In this document: positions 11,156 through 22,329 of the stretch, one piece after another
Numbering within the stretch: the stretch's first letter is position 1
Layout: every line of letters begins with the position of its first letter
NCBI GenBank assembly: GCA_016630905.1
Contig: WBMQ01000011.1
Coordinates: 868,001 to 932,000 of the forward strand
Length of the DNA: 64,000 nucleotides
Direction: 5' to 3'
Source: Capillidium heterosporum
Lineage: Eukaryota > Entomophthoromycota > Entomophthoromycetes > Entomophthorales > Capillidiaceae
The notes under the pieces: generated by a model
Seen by the model: the letters and a program-made list of their open reading frames with translations, nothing else
Database searches by the model: none
What the model was told of the DNA's origin: nothing
Program-made: the position numbers and the translations under genes

Positions 11156-12565
11156 TTATTCCTGAGGGAGACCAGCACAATCTACGACAGCACCGTTTGA
11201 CATGAACAGATCAATCATAGCACTTTCGATTCTGGTGATAGGCTTAGCCTCAGTGCTGTTGACAGTGATTCCTTTGCTGACGGCTACCAAGTTGACTTTA
11301 GCTCCAGCGTTGAAGACCAAGCCGTTTGCAGTCAAGTTCTTGATGACACCTTGAACTAAACCAGAGCCTACTCCACCGAAAGTCTTAATTCCACCATTAA
11401 CAGCTAAAACGTTCAAAGTGGTGTTTCTGAATAAGATACCGATGGAGCCATCACCGTGAGTGATGACGTCCTTGAAGAGAGCAGCTCCAATTCCATTGTT
11501 CAAGGAGTTGAATCCACGACCACCAGGGCCGAAAGTTTCAATGGTATCCTGTACATCCAAAACACCCATGGTACCAAAGTTGACGAAGCCGATGGCACTG
11601 GTACCATAGGTTAAAGTCTTGCCGGTGATGACCCACGATTTGACGGTACCCCAGTTGTCGTTACCCATGTCGTTGACACCGTAGCTGGTGGCCAAATTGG
11701 TAACTACGTGGTTAGCTTCGGTATCGTACCCAACAAAGGTTCCGCCGGTAATCAAATCAGCAGTACCGACTGGAATCTTGGAGTCGAAGTAAGTGGTGTC
11801 GACGTAAATGAGATTGGATTTGACTTTACCGAAGACGAAGACACCACAACCTAAGATGGGCTTGGTCTTGGTACCAGCGTTGACGTTGTAGATGTTGGTA
11901 GTAAGTAGACCATCGTTGTTTTGGTTCCAGACGGTCAGAGCACCTTGCAAGACATAAACACCGTAGGAGTAAGGACGTTCAGTGTAAGGGGAGAGGTCGG
12001 CTTCCTTGATGTTGACGTTGTCGACCCACACGTCACCAGCTTTGACGCTGCCCTTGCCCAAGATCTGGATACTGCCAACCGTTTCCAAGTTGGAGAGGTG
12101 GATCTTGGATAAGTCTGCGACTTCATAGGAGTTGTAGATGGCACGCTTTTTGGGACTTACGTTGATCTTCAAGTCGGAGAGGTAGTTGTCCTTGCTGAGT
12201 TCGATGCCGTCTACATTGGGGCTGAAGTTAAGAGCGATATTCTTGTTGGAGCCTTTCAATACAAAGCCATTGGGAACCTTTAAAGTGCTGGAAAGGTTGA
12301 TGTTGGAGGTGACGGTAACCAGCTTCAAGGTGGAGTTGGTAGAAGCTGAGGCAGCGGCTACTTTTGAGCTTGAGGCGGACTGTAAAGCAGCAAGAAGTTC
12401 GGCTTCGGTCTTGACTTGGATACCGGCGTCTTCACTGGCAACTTTTGGGAGAGGGCGAACTGGATTCTCTGGCTTGCTGGCCGCTGCATTTTGAGGCAAG
12501 GCGGCGACTGAGGAAACTAGTACTAAGAGCAGTACGTTGATGCTGGTAAAGGTGTAGAACTTCAT
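11156..12565 (-). CDS. secreted parallel beta-helix-like protein, copy 1
   Basis: 469 residues. I chose the start at 12565 (MKFYTFTSINVLLL) because the upstream in-frame ATG lies at the TATA box; the chosen start opens directly with a signal peptide of about 22 residues ending near VAALP. The mature part has many short Gly/Asn-rich repeats of 20-25 residues (for example AIGFVNFGTMGVLDV, ETFGPGGRGFN and THGDGSIGILF) that look like coils of a right-handed parallel beta-helix. Several N-glycosylation sites are present. There is no GPI-anchor tail, so the product is probably secreted or loosely wall-bound. The enzyme activity, if any, is unknown. The gene is visibly richer in G+C than its surroundings, as if highly expressed or acquired. 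It is identical to the copy at 14323-15732. Confidence 0.85.
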   Translation of the reverse strand: MKFYTFTSINVLLLVLVSSVAALPQNAAASKPENPVRPLPKVASEDAGIQVKTEAELLAALQSASSSKVAAASASTNSTLKLVTVTSNINLSSTLKVPNGFVLKGSNKNIALNFSPNVDGIELSKDNYLSDLKINVSPKKRAIYNSYEVADLSKIHLSNLETVGSIQILGKGSVKAGDVWVDNVNIKEADLSPYTERPYSYGVYVLQGALTVWNQNNDGLLTTNIYNVNAGTKTKPILGCGVFVFGKVKSNLIYVDTTYFDSKIPVGTADLITGGTFVGYDTEANHVVTNLATSYGVNDMGNDNWGTVKSWVITGKTLTYGTSAIGFVNFGTMGVLDVQDTIETFGPGGRGFNSLNNGIGAALFKDVITHGDGSIGILFRNTTLNVLAVNGGIKTFGGVGSGLVQGVIKNLTANGLVFNAGAKVNLVAVSKGITVNSTEAKPITRIESAMIDLFMSNGAVVDCAGLPQE

Positions 12566-12614
12566 TGGATTGATGCTTGTTTGTTGTAATAAAACTTTGT
12601 CTTGTTTCAGCCTT

Positions 12615-12622
12615 CTTATATA
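12615..12622 (-). promoter_or_regulatory. TATA box of beta-helix gene, copy 1
   Basis: TATATAAG on the minus strand, about 50 bases upstream of the ATG at 12565. It mirrors the box of copy 2. Confidence 0.7.
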
Positions 12623-12787
12623 CACATTTGGAAGTTATAAAATAATTCAATAGCTGTCTAAAGTAGTCTGTAAAAGTATTGCGATCCATCCTCTTTGAGA
12701 TATACAGGCTAAATTTTTGCTAATGAGATGCGATGCTTGAAAGGATTAGAAATTTTACTTTTTAGGAAGCAAGCTCCATTTTATGAA

Positions 12788-14100
12788 TGTAGGTAGAAAT
12801 ATATCGTAACAATGTATTCTTACTTTATAAATCTTCCATAATTTTCCACCGTCACGTTGATAGCTTATTGTCCTATAATAGAAATAGCTTAAAATTAATA
12901 TATATTTGTATATTTTAATGACAAATTATTGCACGTTGTGTCTGAATCAAGTAACTCCGAGTCTAGTATACATGCTAAAGTTATATTCGCAAGCCTAGAT
13001 TAGCTGCCTATTGGAATAATGTTAAGATATAGAGTGACCAAAGTTCTGCCTTGAGAATATGTAAGCAGCTAAGATTTATAAAATATACTGTCCACATGTT
13101 TAAAGATCAACCATAAGTACGCAAGGCCACTGTATTTGACTTTAAAGCTAGATTGTTTTCTATCATGATCTAGTATGAGTAAATATTTATAATTCCCTGG
13201 TTCGTCTTCAAGATATCCTACCTGAGGTCTAAGTCTTCCAAATATCGGAATTTTTTTAGCTAATTGAAACGACTCTTGTTTAGGAATTTGTAGCATCTAT
13301 CTAGTTTGCCACCTAACAAAAAGGTTAAACTATGGTTGGCATATTTTAAGAAACCAAATTGGCAAGCTAATTAGAACTTGTAAGTTTAGGTTGGCTTCTC
13401 TGAATAGATGTTTAGTTTCTATAAGTTGTCACTTCATTTGTTTATTAACTCATAAGTTCAAAGTGTTTTGAAAAGAAACTATAAAAAATGTATATATATG
13501 AAGTACAAATCAATAGATTATTAGTCTAGTGGTGAGAAATTGTCGCTAATTAACATCTAACTTCAACACTTATATAGTTGGCTTTATATAAGAGGCAACA
13601 ATAAGGAATTTAATTTAAAGATTTGAATTCAATAAAGTAAACTAACGTAGTAAATTTATCAAATATTAGCAAACAAAATGACTTTCTTACTACTATGATT
13701 CATTCTCAAGGGATTAAAGTACTTGCAAAATCTCATTGAAGTTCAATTCTGATTTCAATTAAAATAGAGGGTTAATGTGCCATTTAGAACAACCATTGGC
13801 TTTGCTGGAGGTTCATAATATAGACATATAGATAATAAATATAGGCTATCATGTGCATTACCGATTTGTCAATAACTAAATATCTCTACTATAGTTTTTT
13901 GCACAAAGGTAAGGAAAGTCATACCTCGCTAGAATGCGATTTGAATTCGGCAAAATGAGTTGAAGGAGTAGCAATACCTTCAAATGTTTGTGCGTTTATT
14001 GTAAAGACCAAGCTATGATTGATAGATGCCTAGAATATCTCAAGGAAGTTTATAAAGTTTAGGTTGTACTTGTAGATATCTGTGACGGATATCTATACTG
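12788..14100. other. 1,313-base spacer of the inverted repeat
   Basis: This is the only unique DNA between the two arms, and both beta-helix genes point away from it, so distal promoter elements of both may lie here. A 75-codon minus-strand frame at 13069-13296 has no recognisable domain. No mating-type, recombinase or RNA gene was seen. Confidence 0.6.
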
Positions 14101-14265
14101 TTCATAAAATGGAGCTTGCTTCCTAAAAAGTAAAATTTCTAATCCTTTCAAGCATCGCATCTCATTAGCAAAAATTTAGCCTGTATATCTCAAAGAGGAT
14201 GGATCGCAATACTTTTACAGACTACTTTAGACAGCTATTGAATTATTTTATAACTTCCAAATGTG

Positions 14266-14273
14266 TATATAAG
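14266..14273 (+). promoter_or_regulatory. TATA box of beta-helix gene, copy 2
   Basis: TATATAAG, 50 bases upstream of the ATG at 14323. Its position rules out the earlier in-frame ATG at about 14263 as the translation start. Confidence 0.7.
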
Positions 14274-14322
14274 AAGGCTGAAACAAGACAAAGTTTTATT
14301 ACAACAAACAAGCATCAATCCA

Positions 14323-15732
14323 ATGAAGTTCTACACCTTTACCAGCATCAACGTACTGCTCTTAGTACTAGTTTCCTCAGTCGCCGCCTTGCCTCAAAAT
14401 GCAGCGGCCAGCAAGCCAGAGAATCCAGTTCGCCCTCTCCCAAAAGTTGCCAGTGAAGACGCCGGTATCCAAGTCAAGACCGAAGCCGAACTTCTTGCTG
14501 CTTTACAGTCCGCCTCAAGCTCAAAAGTAGCCGCTGCCTCAGCTTCTACCAACTCCACCTTGAAGCTGGTTACCGTCACCTCCAACATCAACCTTTCCAG
14601 CACTTTAAAGGTTCCCAATGGCTTTGTATTGAAAGGCTCCAACAAGAATATCGCTCTTAACTTCAGCCCCAATGTAGACGGCATCGAACTCAGCAAGGAC
14701 AACTACCTCTCCGACTTGAAGATCAACGTAAGTCCCAAAAAGCGTGCCATCTACAACTCCTATGAAGTCGCAGACTTATCCAAGATCCACCTCTCCAACT
14801 TGGAAACGGTTGGCAGTATCCAGATCTTGGGCAAGGGCAGCGTCAAAGCTGGTGACGTGTGGGTCGACAACGTCAACATCAAGGAAGCCGACCTCTCCCC
14901 TTACACTGAACGTCCTTACTCCTACGGTGTTTATGTCTTGCAAGGTGCTCTGACCGTCTGGAACCAAAACAACGATGGTCTACTTACTACCAACATCTAC
15001 AACGTCAACGCTGGTACCAAGACCAAGCCCATCTTAGGTTGTGGTGTCTTCGTCTTCGGTAAAGTCAAATCCAATCTCATTTACGTCGACACCACTTACT
15101 TCGACTCCAAGATTCCAGTCGGTACTGCTGATTTGATTACCGGCGGAACCTTTGTTGGGTACGATACCGAAGCTAACCACGTAGTTACCAATTTGGCCAC
15201 CAGCTACGGTGTCAACGACATGGGTAACGACAACTGGGGTACCGTCAAATCGTGGGTCATCACCGGCAAGACTTTAACCTATGGTACCAGTGCCATCGGC
15301 TTCGTCAACTTTGGTACCATGGGTGTTTTGGATGTACAGGATACCATTGAAACTTTCGGCCCTGGTGGTCGTGGATTCAACTCCTTGAACAATGGAATTG
15401 GAGCTGCTCTCTTCAAGGACGTCATCACTCACGGTGATGGCTCCATCGGTATCTTATTCAGAAACACCACTTTGAACGTTTTAGCTGTTAATGGTGGAAT
15501 TAAGACTTTCGGTGGAGTAGGCTCTGGTTTAGTTCAAGGTGTCATCAAGAACTTGACTGCAAACGGCTTGGTCTTCAACGCTGGAGCTAAAGTCAACTTG
15601 GTAGCCGTCAGCAAAGGAATCACTGTCAACAGCACTGAGGCTAAGCCTATCACCAGAATCGAAAGTGCTATGATTGATCTGTTCATGTCAAACGGTGCTG
15701 TCGTAGATTGTGCTGGTCTCCCTCAGGAATAA
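14323..15732 (+). CDS. secreted parallel beta-helix-like protein, copy 2
   Basis: The 469-residue product is identical to copy 1, and both are transcribed outward from the spacer. The signal peptide covers residues 1-22. A Ser/Ala-rich linker follows near residues 65-78, then Gly-rich beta-helix coils to the end (GLPQE). There are no transmembrane segments and no Ser/Thr-rich stalk, unlike GPI-anchored adhesins. I recall similar Gly-rich coil proteins of unknown function in fungi and bacteria, but this is family-level recognition only. Identity of both coding and flanking DNA implies very recent duplication or ongoing gene conversion. Confidence 0.85.
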   Translation: MKFYTFTSINVLLLVLVSSVAALPQNAAASKPENPVRPLPKVASEDAGIQVKTEAELLAALQSASSSKVAAASASTNSTLKLVTVTSNINLSSTLKVPNGFVLKGSNKNIALNFSPNVDGIELSKDNYLSDLKINVSPKKRAIYNSYEVADLSKIHLSNLETVGSIQILGKGSVKAGDVWVDNVNIKEADLSPYTERPYSYGVYVLQGALTVWNQNNDGLLTTNIYNVNAGTKTKPILGCGVFVFGKVKSNLIYVDTTYFDSKIPVGTADLITGGTFVGYDTEANHVVTNLATSYGVNDMGNDNWGTVKSWVITGKTLTYGTSAIGFVNFGTMGVLDVQDTIETFGPGGRGFNSLNNGIGAALFKDVITHGDGSIGILFRNTTLNVLAVNGGIKTFGGVGSGLVQGVIKNLTANGLVFNAGAKVNLVAVSKGITVNSTEAKPITRIESAMIDLFMSNGAVVDCAGLPQE

Positions 15733-15795
15733 GTGCAATACTTAGAGTCGTTCTTTTCAATGCATAATAAATTTTCTATATTTTATATTTCTATA

Positions 15796-16647
15796 CCTTT
15801 AGAATAACTAATAAGTATACTTTTTGTTCCAGAGAATTCGAGTATCCTATTTATAGTTTGAACAACTATATTTCCAAGATATTAGGGAGTATTGTCAATT
15901 ACTATAAGGTTTTGATAAAATAATATTTATTCAATTTGGTTCCATATGATATACTTTAGATTTCTAATGATGAGAGGTTTGATTACTTTCAACTACAAGT
16001 ACAAAATAATTGAACATTAGCTATTTTCTACTCTTTTCTATCCTGTAAATATATGCTAAAGCTATATATTTTTTCATGCCAAGGAGGTCAAGGATATAAT
16101 AGCGCTTAGTATTAATGCTAAATTTAATTGAGAAAATATGCTAAACTTTAGCAATTGAAAAACTTCCGTCCCTCTTACATGGATCCATATATTCTTTTAA
16201 TAGATAAATAGGACCTTTACAATGTAGAAATGAGATATGCTATATCATGGTTTTTAGTTGTAGCTCCTTCAGCTTCCTGCTACCTCAAAAACAAAACACT
16301 TAAAGACTTAGCAAAGCCTAATAGATTCAGTTTTATTTCTACTTCTTATATTTCCTTGGTTTAAAAATCATTACCCAAGTATTACTTTTGATAATCCTTA
16401 AATAAAGCTTAGTGAAATTTTATATGCATTTCACATTATATAGATGTAAATTTACTTGCACCTCTTGCGTTTTCCTTCAAGTGAAAACGAGGAGCTCACT
16501 CAATCTTATTCACTATAAAATAAGAATTGGTATCAAATTTCTTAGAACAATCTAGAAACCATAACTAAAATTTCGTCATAGTTCCTTTAGGTGAATAGCT
16601 AAATTCAGTTCCAACCAAGTTTATCCTGAAGTTGAACTCAGTTGAAA
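15796..16647. other. intergenic, nothing recognised
   Basis: 3' flank of beta-helix copy 2 and upstream region of COG4. No clear TATA box or other element. Confidence 0.5.
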
Positions 16648-19005
16648 ATGCGAAACAATGCTGACCATGACCTTGCCTTACAGAAGTTATCAGAGTTACT
16701 CAAGCACCCAGACGACTTGAATATAAAGATTGACTTTTTAAGGAAAAAGTTGATGCAGGAGAAGTCGACTATTGAAACGCAACTGAAGACCGATATCCAG
16801 AGTCAATTCGATGATATTAAGACAACTTTCCACTTAATAGATCAAAACAAGGTCAAATTAAATAAAGTCAAGTCTCATTTGGATAATGTACACAACTTGT
16901 GTTTGGAGAATCAGACCAAGATACCTGGGTACACTACTATTAAGGAGGTATTTTTTGGTTTTGTTATTTTCATTTAAAAAGGTTTGTATTTTCCGTACTG
17001 ATGGCTTTATTTTCATGAAATTTAGTTGTCACGAGTACACAGTAATATGGTAGCTACCCACCGGTATGTAACTCGCTTCCAAATCTTTCAAAATCAAATT
17101 GATACCATTGAGCGATTACTCCTACAAGCCAAGTCTAACCATGACAAATTAAACCTTTTAGCCATCCACTACGAACTGTACCACGCCGAGAACTTTAGAG
17201 ATATAACCGTGCATCAATCTAAAAACTGTTCCCAAGATGTAGTGATTACGTTAAACCGTATTTTCCGTAGAGTAGATGGGATATCTCAGTCATTTGCCCA
17301 ACTGCTGTGGGAGTTAACTTCCAATTTGTTCCAATTGATCGAACACGAAAAGTTACACTACCTTTTGCATGTGGTAAAGGTCATTGAATTGGAAGAATTG
17401 GCTGACAAGCGGGCCCTTCAGGCTGAAGAAGCCAAAACCTTCCACTTAAAACTTGGCAAAGTTGATGGTGGCAAGTGGAAATTGGCCGAAGGTTCTTCTC
17501 GCAAGTCCAAGAACTTTAAATCCCAGTTTTTGTCGACGCTGAAAAAGGTTATAGATGCCCGAATTGAAACGATTTTGGAGGGTGCCGACCACCTCGAACT
17601 CATTTTGGACCAACTCGAACTCATCCCTACCGAACTCAAGCTATTACAAGACAAAATTGCTCCCGTTTTCCCACCTGATTACCACATCATGGATTTCTTC
17701 ATCGGAGAGTATCACTCCCGCGTTCATTTCAAGTTCAACTCCCTACTCAGCAATATTCAAGAATTAGGAGGTTCTGAAATCTTGCGGGCCATGCGTTTCG
17801 TGCAGGACTACCACAGCGAACTCAGTCGCAATTTAGGTGTCACTGAAGACAGCTTGGAACCACCCTTACTAGGTGGCAATCACTCCAAGCTGGTGGAGGC
17901 CTACTTGTCCATTGTCATCAACAAGCTGTCGGAGTGGACCTCCAACATCATCAAACTCGATATGGAGACCTTTGTCAATCGAGCCAAAGAGCCTACAACT
18001 GACATTGAGGGCCGCTATTATTTATCGGCCGACATCACAGCATACCAATCCTACGATCAGCAAATCAACTTGGCATCCGAATCCAACTCAGCCCGCGTAT
18101 TAGTTGAAGTCGTCAAGTGCTGCGCCAAGGTGGCTCAAGTCTACCAGCAGCGATTTAACGACCTCATGCTGGATGAATTGCAGCGCTACCTCAATGACCC
18201 CACGGCAGTATCACAAGGGCTGGTCGAGTACGTCATCTCTCTCATGAACAATCAATTAAAATCGGTCGATTTAGCTGAACCTCTTATCACCAAGATCTCA
18301 GGTATGTTACATGACGTATACAAGGAACGTGCCATCAGCTACATTAACGAAATTTCGGATGGCAGCTTCAAGTTAGCGACCCAAGGACACGATGTTATCA
18401 TCCAAATCATATGCAATGACCTCAAAACTCCCTTTAGTCAGCTATATACATCGACTTGGTACGAGGAAGATCTCATGCTGTGCGTTGTAGCAACTTTGGA
18501 GGACTACTGTGAAGGATTTTCAACTCAGATGCATCCCTACCTCTTCAAAACCTGTTTGGAAAAGTTGTTGGAGAAAATGGTCTTAGAAGGCTTGAAAGCC
18601 TTTTATAACTCCAAATTGCAGCTCAAAGTACCTTTATGCCAAGCTAAGATGGAGATGGAGACGCAAGCTTTAAAGCAGTTCTTTGCTAGTTACTTGGATT
18701 TAGAATTTGTCACCAACGCCTTGGATCCTTTGGTCCGATTGCAGACTTTGGCATCGGCTTCCAGTAGGATGATCTTTTTGGAGTTCTACCCATTGTACAA
18801 GCAGTATCCCGACCTACCAATTGGTCTCATTGAGTTTATTGTAGGTAGAAGGAGTGATATCGATCGATCGGAACGTAGGGAGATCTTGGATAACGTCAAG
18901 AACCAGGATCTGGATTTCAACGAGGTAGTGGAAAGTAGTGTATTTAGTAAGCTAAGTAATCTATACTCGCTGGAGCAAAGACTCTTCTACTCAGTTGGAT
19001 TTTAG
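16648..19005 (+). CDS. COG4: conserved oligomeric Golgi complex subunit 4
   Basis: COG4 belongs to the COG tether that captures retrograde vesicles at the Golgi and contacts SNAREs. Exon 1 is 16648-16947 (100 codons) and exon 2 is 17026-19005. A 78-base intron with a GTATTT donor, a TACTGAT-like branch site and TTTAG acceptor separates them, in phase 0. The product is about 759 residues, close to animal COG4 (~785). The N-terminal ~150 residues are coiled-coil (KLSELLKHPDDLNIKIDFLR region). The long helical body follows, with RVDGISQSFAQLLWEL and FKSQFLSTLKKVIDARIE. The start is the first ATG in frame, just downstream of a TTG. It ends GF-TAG. The neighbours are unrelated. Confidence 0.88.
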
Positions 19006-19689
19006 GGCTTGGATGTTATGAGGCTTGATATTTAGGTAATAAAGCATTTTTTTAGCTATATGTAAAGTTTTTGCTAATTTACGATGAATTAAGCATGTTT
19101 TTATGGATACACAGAACTTTAGTATATAGCCTTCATATATTTGGGAAGTATTAGGTTTTTCAATTTGGAAGTTTACTTTGACATGGTTAACTAATTTGAA
19201 ACCAATCATTATTTATAGAGCAGGGTAAAAGAAACTTAAGTATAGAATAAAAGGTAAAGACTGAATGTGCTATCATAGTGAAGATATATGATGGAGGGAA
19301 GTATATTTAGACACTTCATATGTAGTTTATTGAATTTTGGCCTTAGATCAAGGCAAGCAAGCTTTTAGTCTTATATCTTAAATTAAAGGTAAGAAATCAT
19401 GCTATTAGGAGAAAGGAAATATATTTTATATAAACATTTAGCTGTACTATTATACAATATAATGGATTAAAAGAATTTTATTTTAACTGTAGTAAGGTTT
19501 AAGATAAAATGAAACTCTTTAAACTGATATAAAATATCGAAGGTCTGAATCTTAACTAATGAGTTAACTTTAGCTTCAAACTAGGCTACAAAGAAAACAT
19601 CAGGACTGGTTAAGCATACGTTGACGAAGCACTTTAAATTCACTGGATACTTATCCAGCATGACATATTGCCTCTTCTGAATCTATTAA
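19006..19689. other. intergenic, nothing recognised
   Basis: 3' flank of COG4. AT-rich, without supported features. Confidence 0.5.
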
Positions 19690-20653
19690 ATACAAGTTCC
19701 AATGACTGCAACTCGGGTAGGCAAGTTAACAGCTATTTGATGAGATTGATGTTGGCATTCGTCAGGTTTGTGAGACTTAGGATCCAAAAGTGTTTTCAAA
19801 GCAAAGTTGGTGATGTGTGATATAAGCACATATATATTACTAAACAGATGTTTATTTTTCAAATCCATCTTATTAAGCTCAGGCCAATTATAGAACTTAT
19901 TAAAGAAGCCTTTTAATATTAAGTTGATATAAGCTGTGAAGGTAAAGTACCACAATCTTGAAAATAAGCTCTATTACCTAATATGCAGTATAGCAACTCT
20001 TCATTTACTTTAAGCTCCAAGTACTGCAGACTAAGGAAAGCAGGTATTACTTGTGCATCAGTAAGCTCATATAGATCTCAAATAAGAAAGCTGTTGGGTT
20101 TGATAATACCTTTGGAATGAAAATCAGCTGTTCGATGGTAGTTTCTTTGATAATAAATATCAAACAGGTTAGGTTAGAGTTGAGGCAATTCGTAAAGTGG
20201 GTTATTGGTGGAGAATGGAAGCAGCATAACTTTAACTCCACCAATTTCCGAAAGATGAATTCTAAAGTGGAACAGCAATTAGTATTATACCTGCTATGTT
20301 GCGGGTATAAGCTTTTGATGGTATCGATCAGTTAATGAAGTTTGGCTATTACTGCTGGAGCACTATCTCCAGAATACAGCCTTATATTTTTGAGGCTAGA
20401 AATGGCAAATTTTAAAAATAGCCGATTGAAATGCAAGAGAAACTCTAAAGTGATTCACCTTGAAATTAGGTCTTCATCATTTGGGTAGTTAAATTTGCTG
20501 ACGTTGTAAAATAAATGTTGAGTGTTAAGATTGACAAACACATTTCTTGGCTATCGGTTTCAGATACTTGACACTAACTGCAAGTCGGCATAGTTTTGAT
20601 ATTCAAATTTCCTAGCACTTTTCAATAATCTCATAGGATAAGTGTTTCGATAT
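19690..20653 (-). pseudogene. F-box/LRR family A pseudogene
   Basis: The pieces align along the intact gene at 22330-23613: an F-box start near 20653 (HLSYEIIEK), then middle LRR segments (KLVELKLCCF; TTIEQLIFIPKVLSNP) and the C-terminal segment (INLIK-stop-LLTCLPELQSLELVF). Several stops and frame changes interrupt it. At 19733-19735 a TAG replaces the Trp codon of the conserved IKWLLTC segment. The extreme C-terminus appears lost. Confidence 0.85.
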
Positions 20654-22329
20654 TAAATTGCTTATATAGTTGAACTGATTACTGACATATGTTAGTTCGT
20701 TCTTACATTTCATTTTAAAAGGTTAAATTTATCAGTTTCATTGTACTTTTATACTCGGAATAATATTTGTAATTGATAAAATTTTCCTAAATATATAGTT
20801 CGGAATAGTATTAGTAACTTTCATCCACTGATACTAATAACTGATAGCCTTTTCGACTTCGTATTGCAGACTGAAGAATGAAACTATGTTAGGTCTTAGT
20901 TATTGATTACTGGTTGTCAGTGCTATAGGAGCTATACATTTTAATCCCAATGCATCAGATCACCATACTTCACAATCTACAACAATGATGAGCATCTTGA
21001 GGATATGGCACATCTTTTACAGTCTATAATAATAAAAATACCAATAGCTTATTTTATTATACAGTTGTAGATTAAAGCTAAGAAGCTGAAAACCACTGCG
21101 CAAAAAGAGAGATCCAATCGTATCAAAGTAGCTTGTTTATCAGAGATACATATTAAGGCAAGAATATATTTTTGAGCTCAAGTTTGTATATTCCATTCAC
21201 TTCTAGGTCTATTTGAATTGCAAATCAGAGGTAAGTTAAAGATTTCATATAGTTTTTCACGATTTATATTAAATAATATCCTAATTATATAGTTTTAATT
21301 TTTGGTAAATTTTGGTTTATATTGATTATTAAAATATATATCTATAAAGGTATAAGTTTAATATATCACTTTTATAACGAGGCTTCTATAAATTATATTA
21401 TATATAAATTTCTACAAGCTTTTTAAAGCTTAAGCTAATATACCATTACATTTTCAATCGCTTCCTATAGAGATAAATGAATGCTAAGTTTGCTAGATTT
21501 CATACAAGTAGGAGGCTGCTTACCGTAGCTCTTAAAATTTATTTATGAATATTTCTATTGTTATATAAACTACATAATGTTACTAAACAATTCTTATTTG
21601 AATAGGCTAGCGTCATAGCAAGATGCATTCAAATGTTTATAAGCTGCTATAATTATACTTCAAAGGTATTTAACTTTTGATTGGATACCTAGCATCAACC
21701 TGTGCTGCTCAACATTATATATGCATATTTATAGTTCAATACAAAAGGAAAGGTTTATTAGAATATGTATTATACTTTTATAATAATTTCTGCAGATAGT
21801 AAAAAGCACTCACTATCTTTTTCAATATACTCAAATAACCATTACTTCAAACTTGTCCTACCTACAGTCGAATGTTCAAGGACCAAATGGACGAGAGAGA
21901 ATAAGCTGAATGTAAAAGTTATTGAAAGGGATTTATAAAGCACGCAACTGCTTCCCCAGCTACCAGTTGAGTTTTGTCATGCCTATTCTTAAATGAGGTG
22001 GTGCGATATAGGATAGATCACTTTATCTCTAGGTAAACTAAAAATCCACTTTAATCATAGGTTAGGGTTAGTAAATCTAAATACTGAAATTCAAAAGTGC
22101 TACTGTAATAGCAATGGATATTAAACATATATATACGCATATATTTTAATATGCTGTCAAACTCTAGCTTTAGGCTAGAGTAGATTGGCCAATAAACTTA
22201 TAGCTTATATAAAAACCATGCTACTATACAAAGCCCTATATATTATAGATTCATATTATCTACACTATAAAAACATAACAATTATAGGAAAACTTTATTT
22301 TAAATTTACTAAATATGAATAGTGCCTCA
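20654..22329. other. intergenic, nothing recognised
   Basis: Very AT-rich, with many short poly-A and poly-T runs. No gene or repeat could be supported. Confidence 0.5.

Larger units (their letters stand above)
11093..12787 (+). repeat. left arm of 1,695-base inverted repeat
   Basis: The reverse complement of this arm matches 14101-15795 base for base wherever I compared it, including non-coding flanks on both sides of the gene. Paired positions always sum to 26888. Identity stops sharply at both ends: outside 11093, and at 12787/12788 where the spacer begins. The arm holds a whole secreted-protein gene plus about 220 bases upstream and 63 bases downstream. Confidence 0.93.
14101..15795 (-). 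repeat. right arm of 1,695-base inverted repeat
   Basis: Mirror image of 11093-12787. The inner boundary is TTCATAAAAT at 14101, where the preceding base differs between arms. The outer boundary is TTTCTATA ending at 15795, after which the sequences diverge at once. Confidence 0.93.

Noticed and set aside
12432-12689. Separate 85-residue proteins at the 5' ends of both beta-helix genes (also 14199-14456), and other overlapping frames within them
   Set aside because: They are out-of-frame shadows of the beta-helix gene and span its TATA box.
12788-14100. Mating-type-like invertible cassette in the spacer
   Set aside because: The geometry fits, but the spacer shows no HMG, homeodomain or alpha-box coding sequence, and the arms carry secreted-protein genes rather than silent cassettes.
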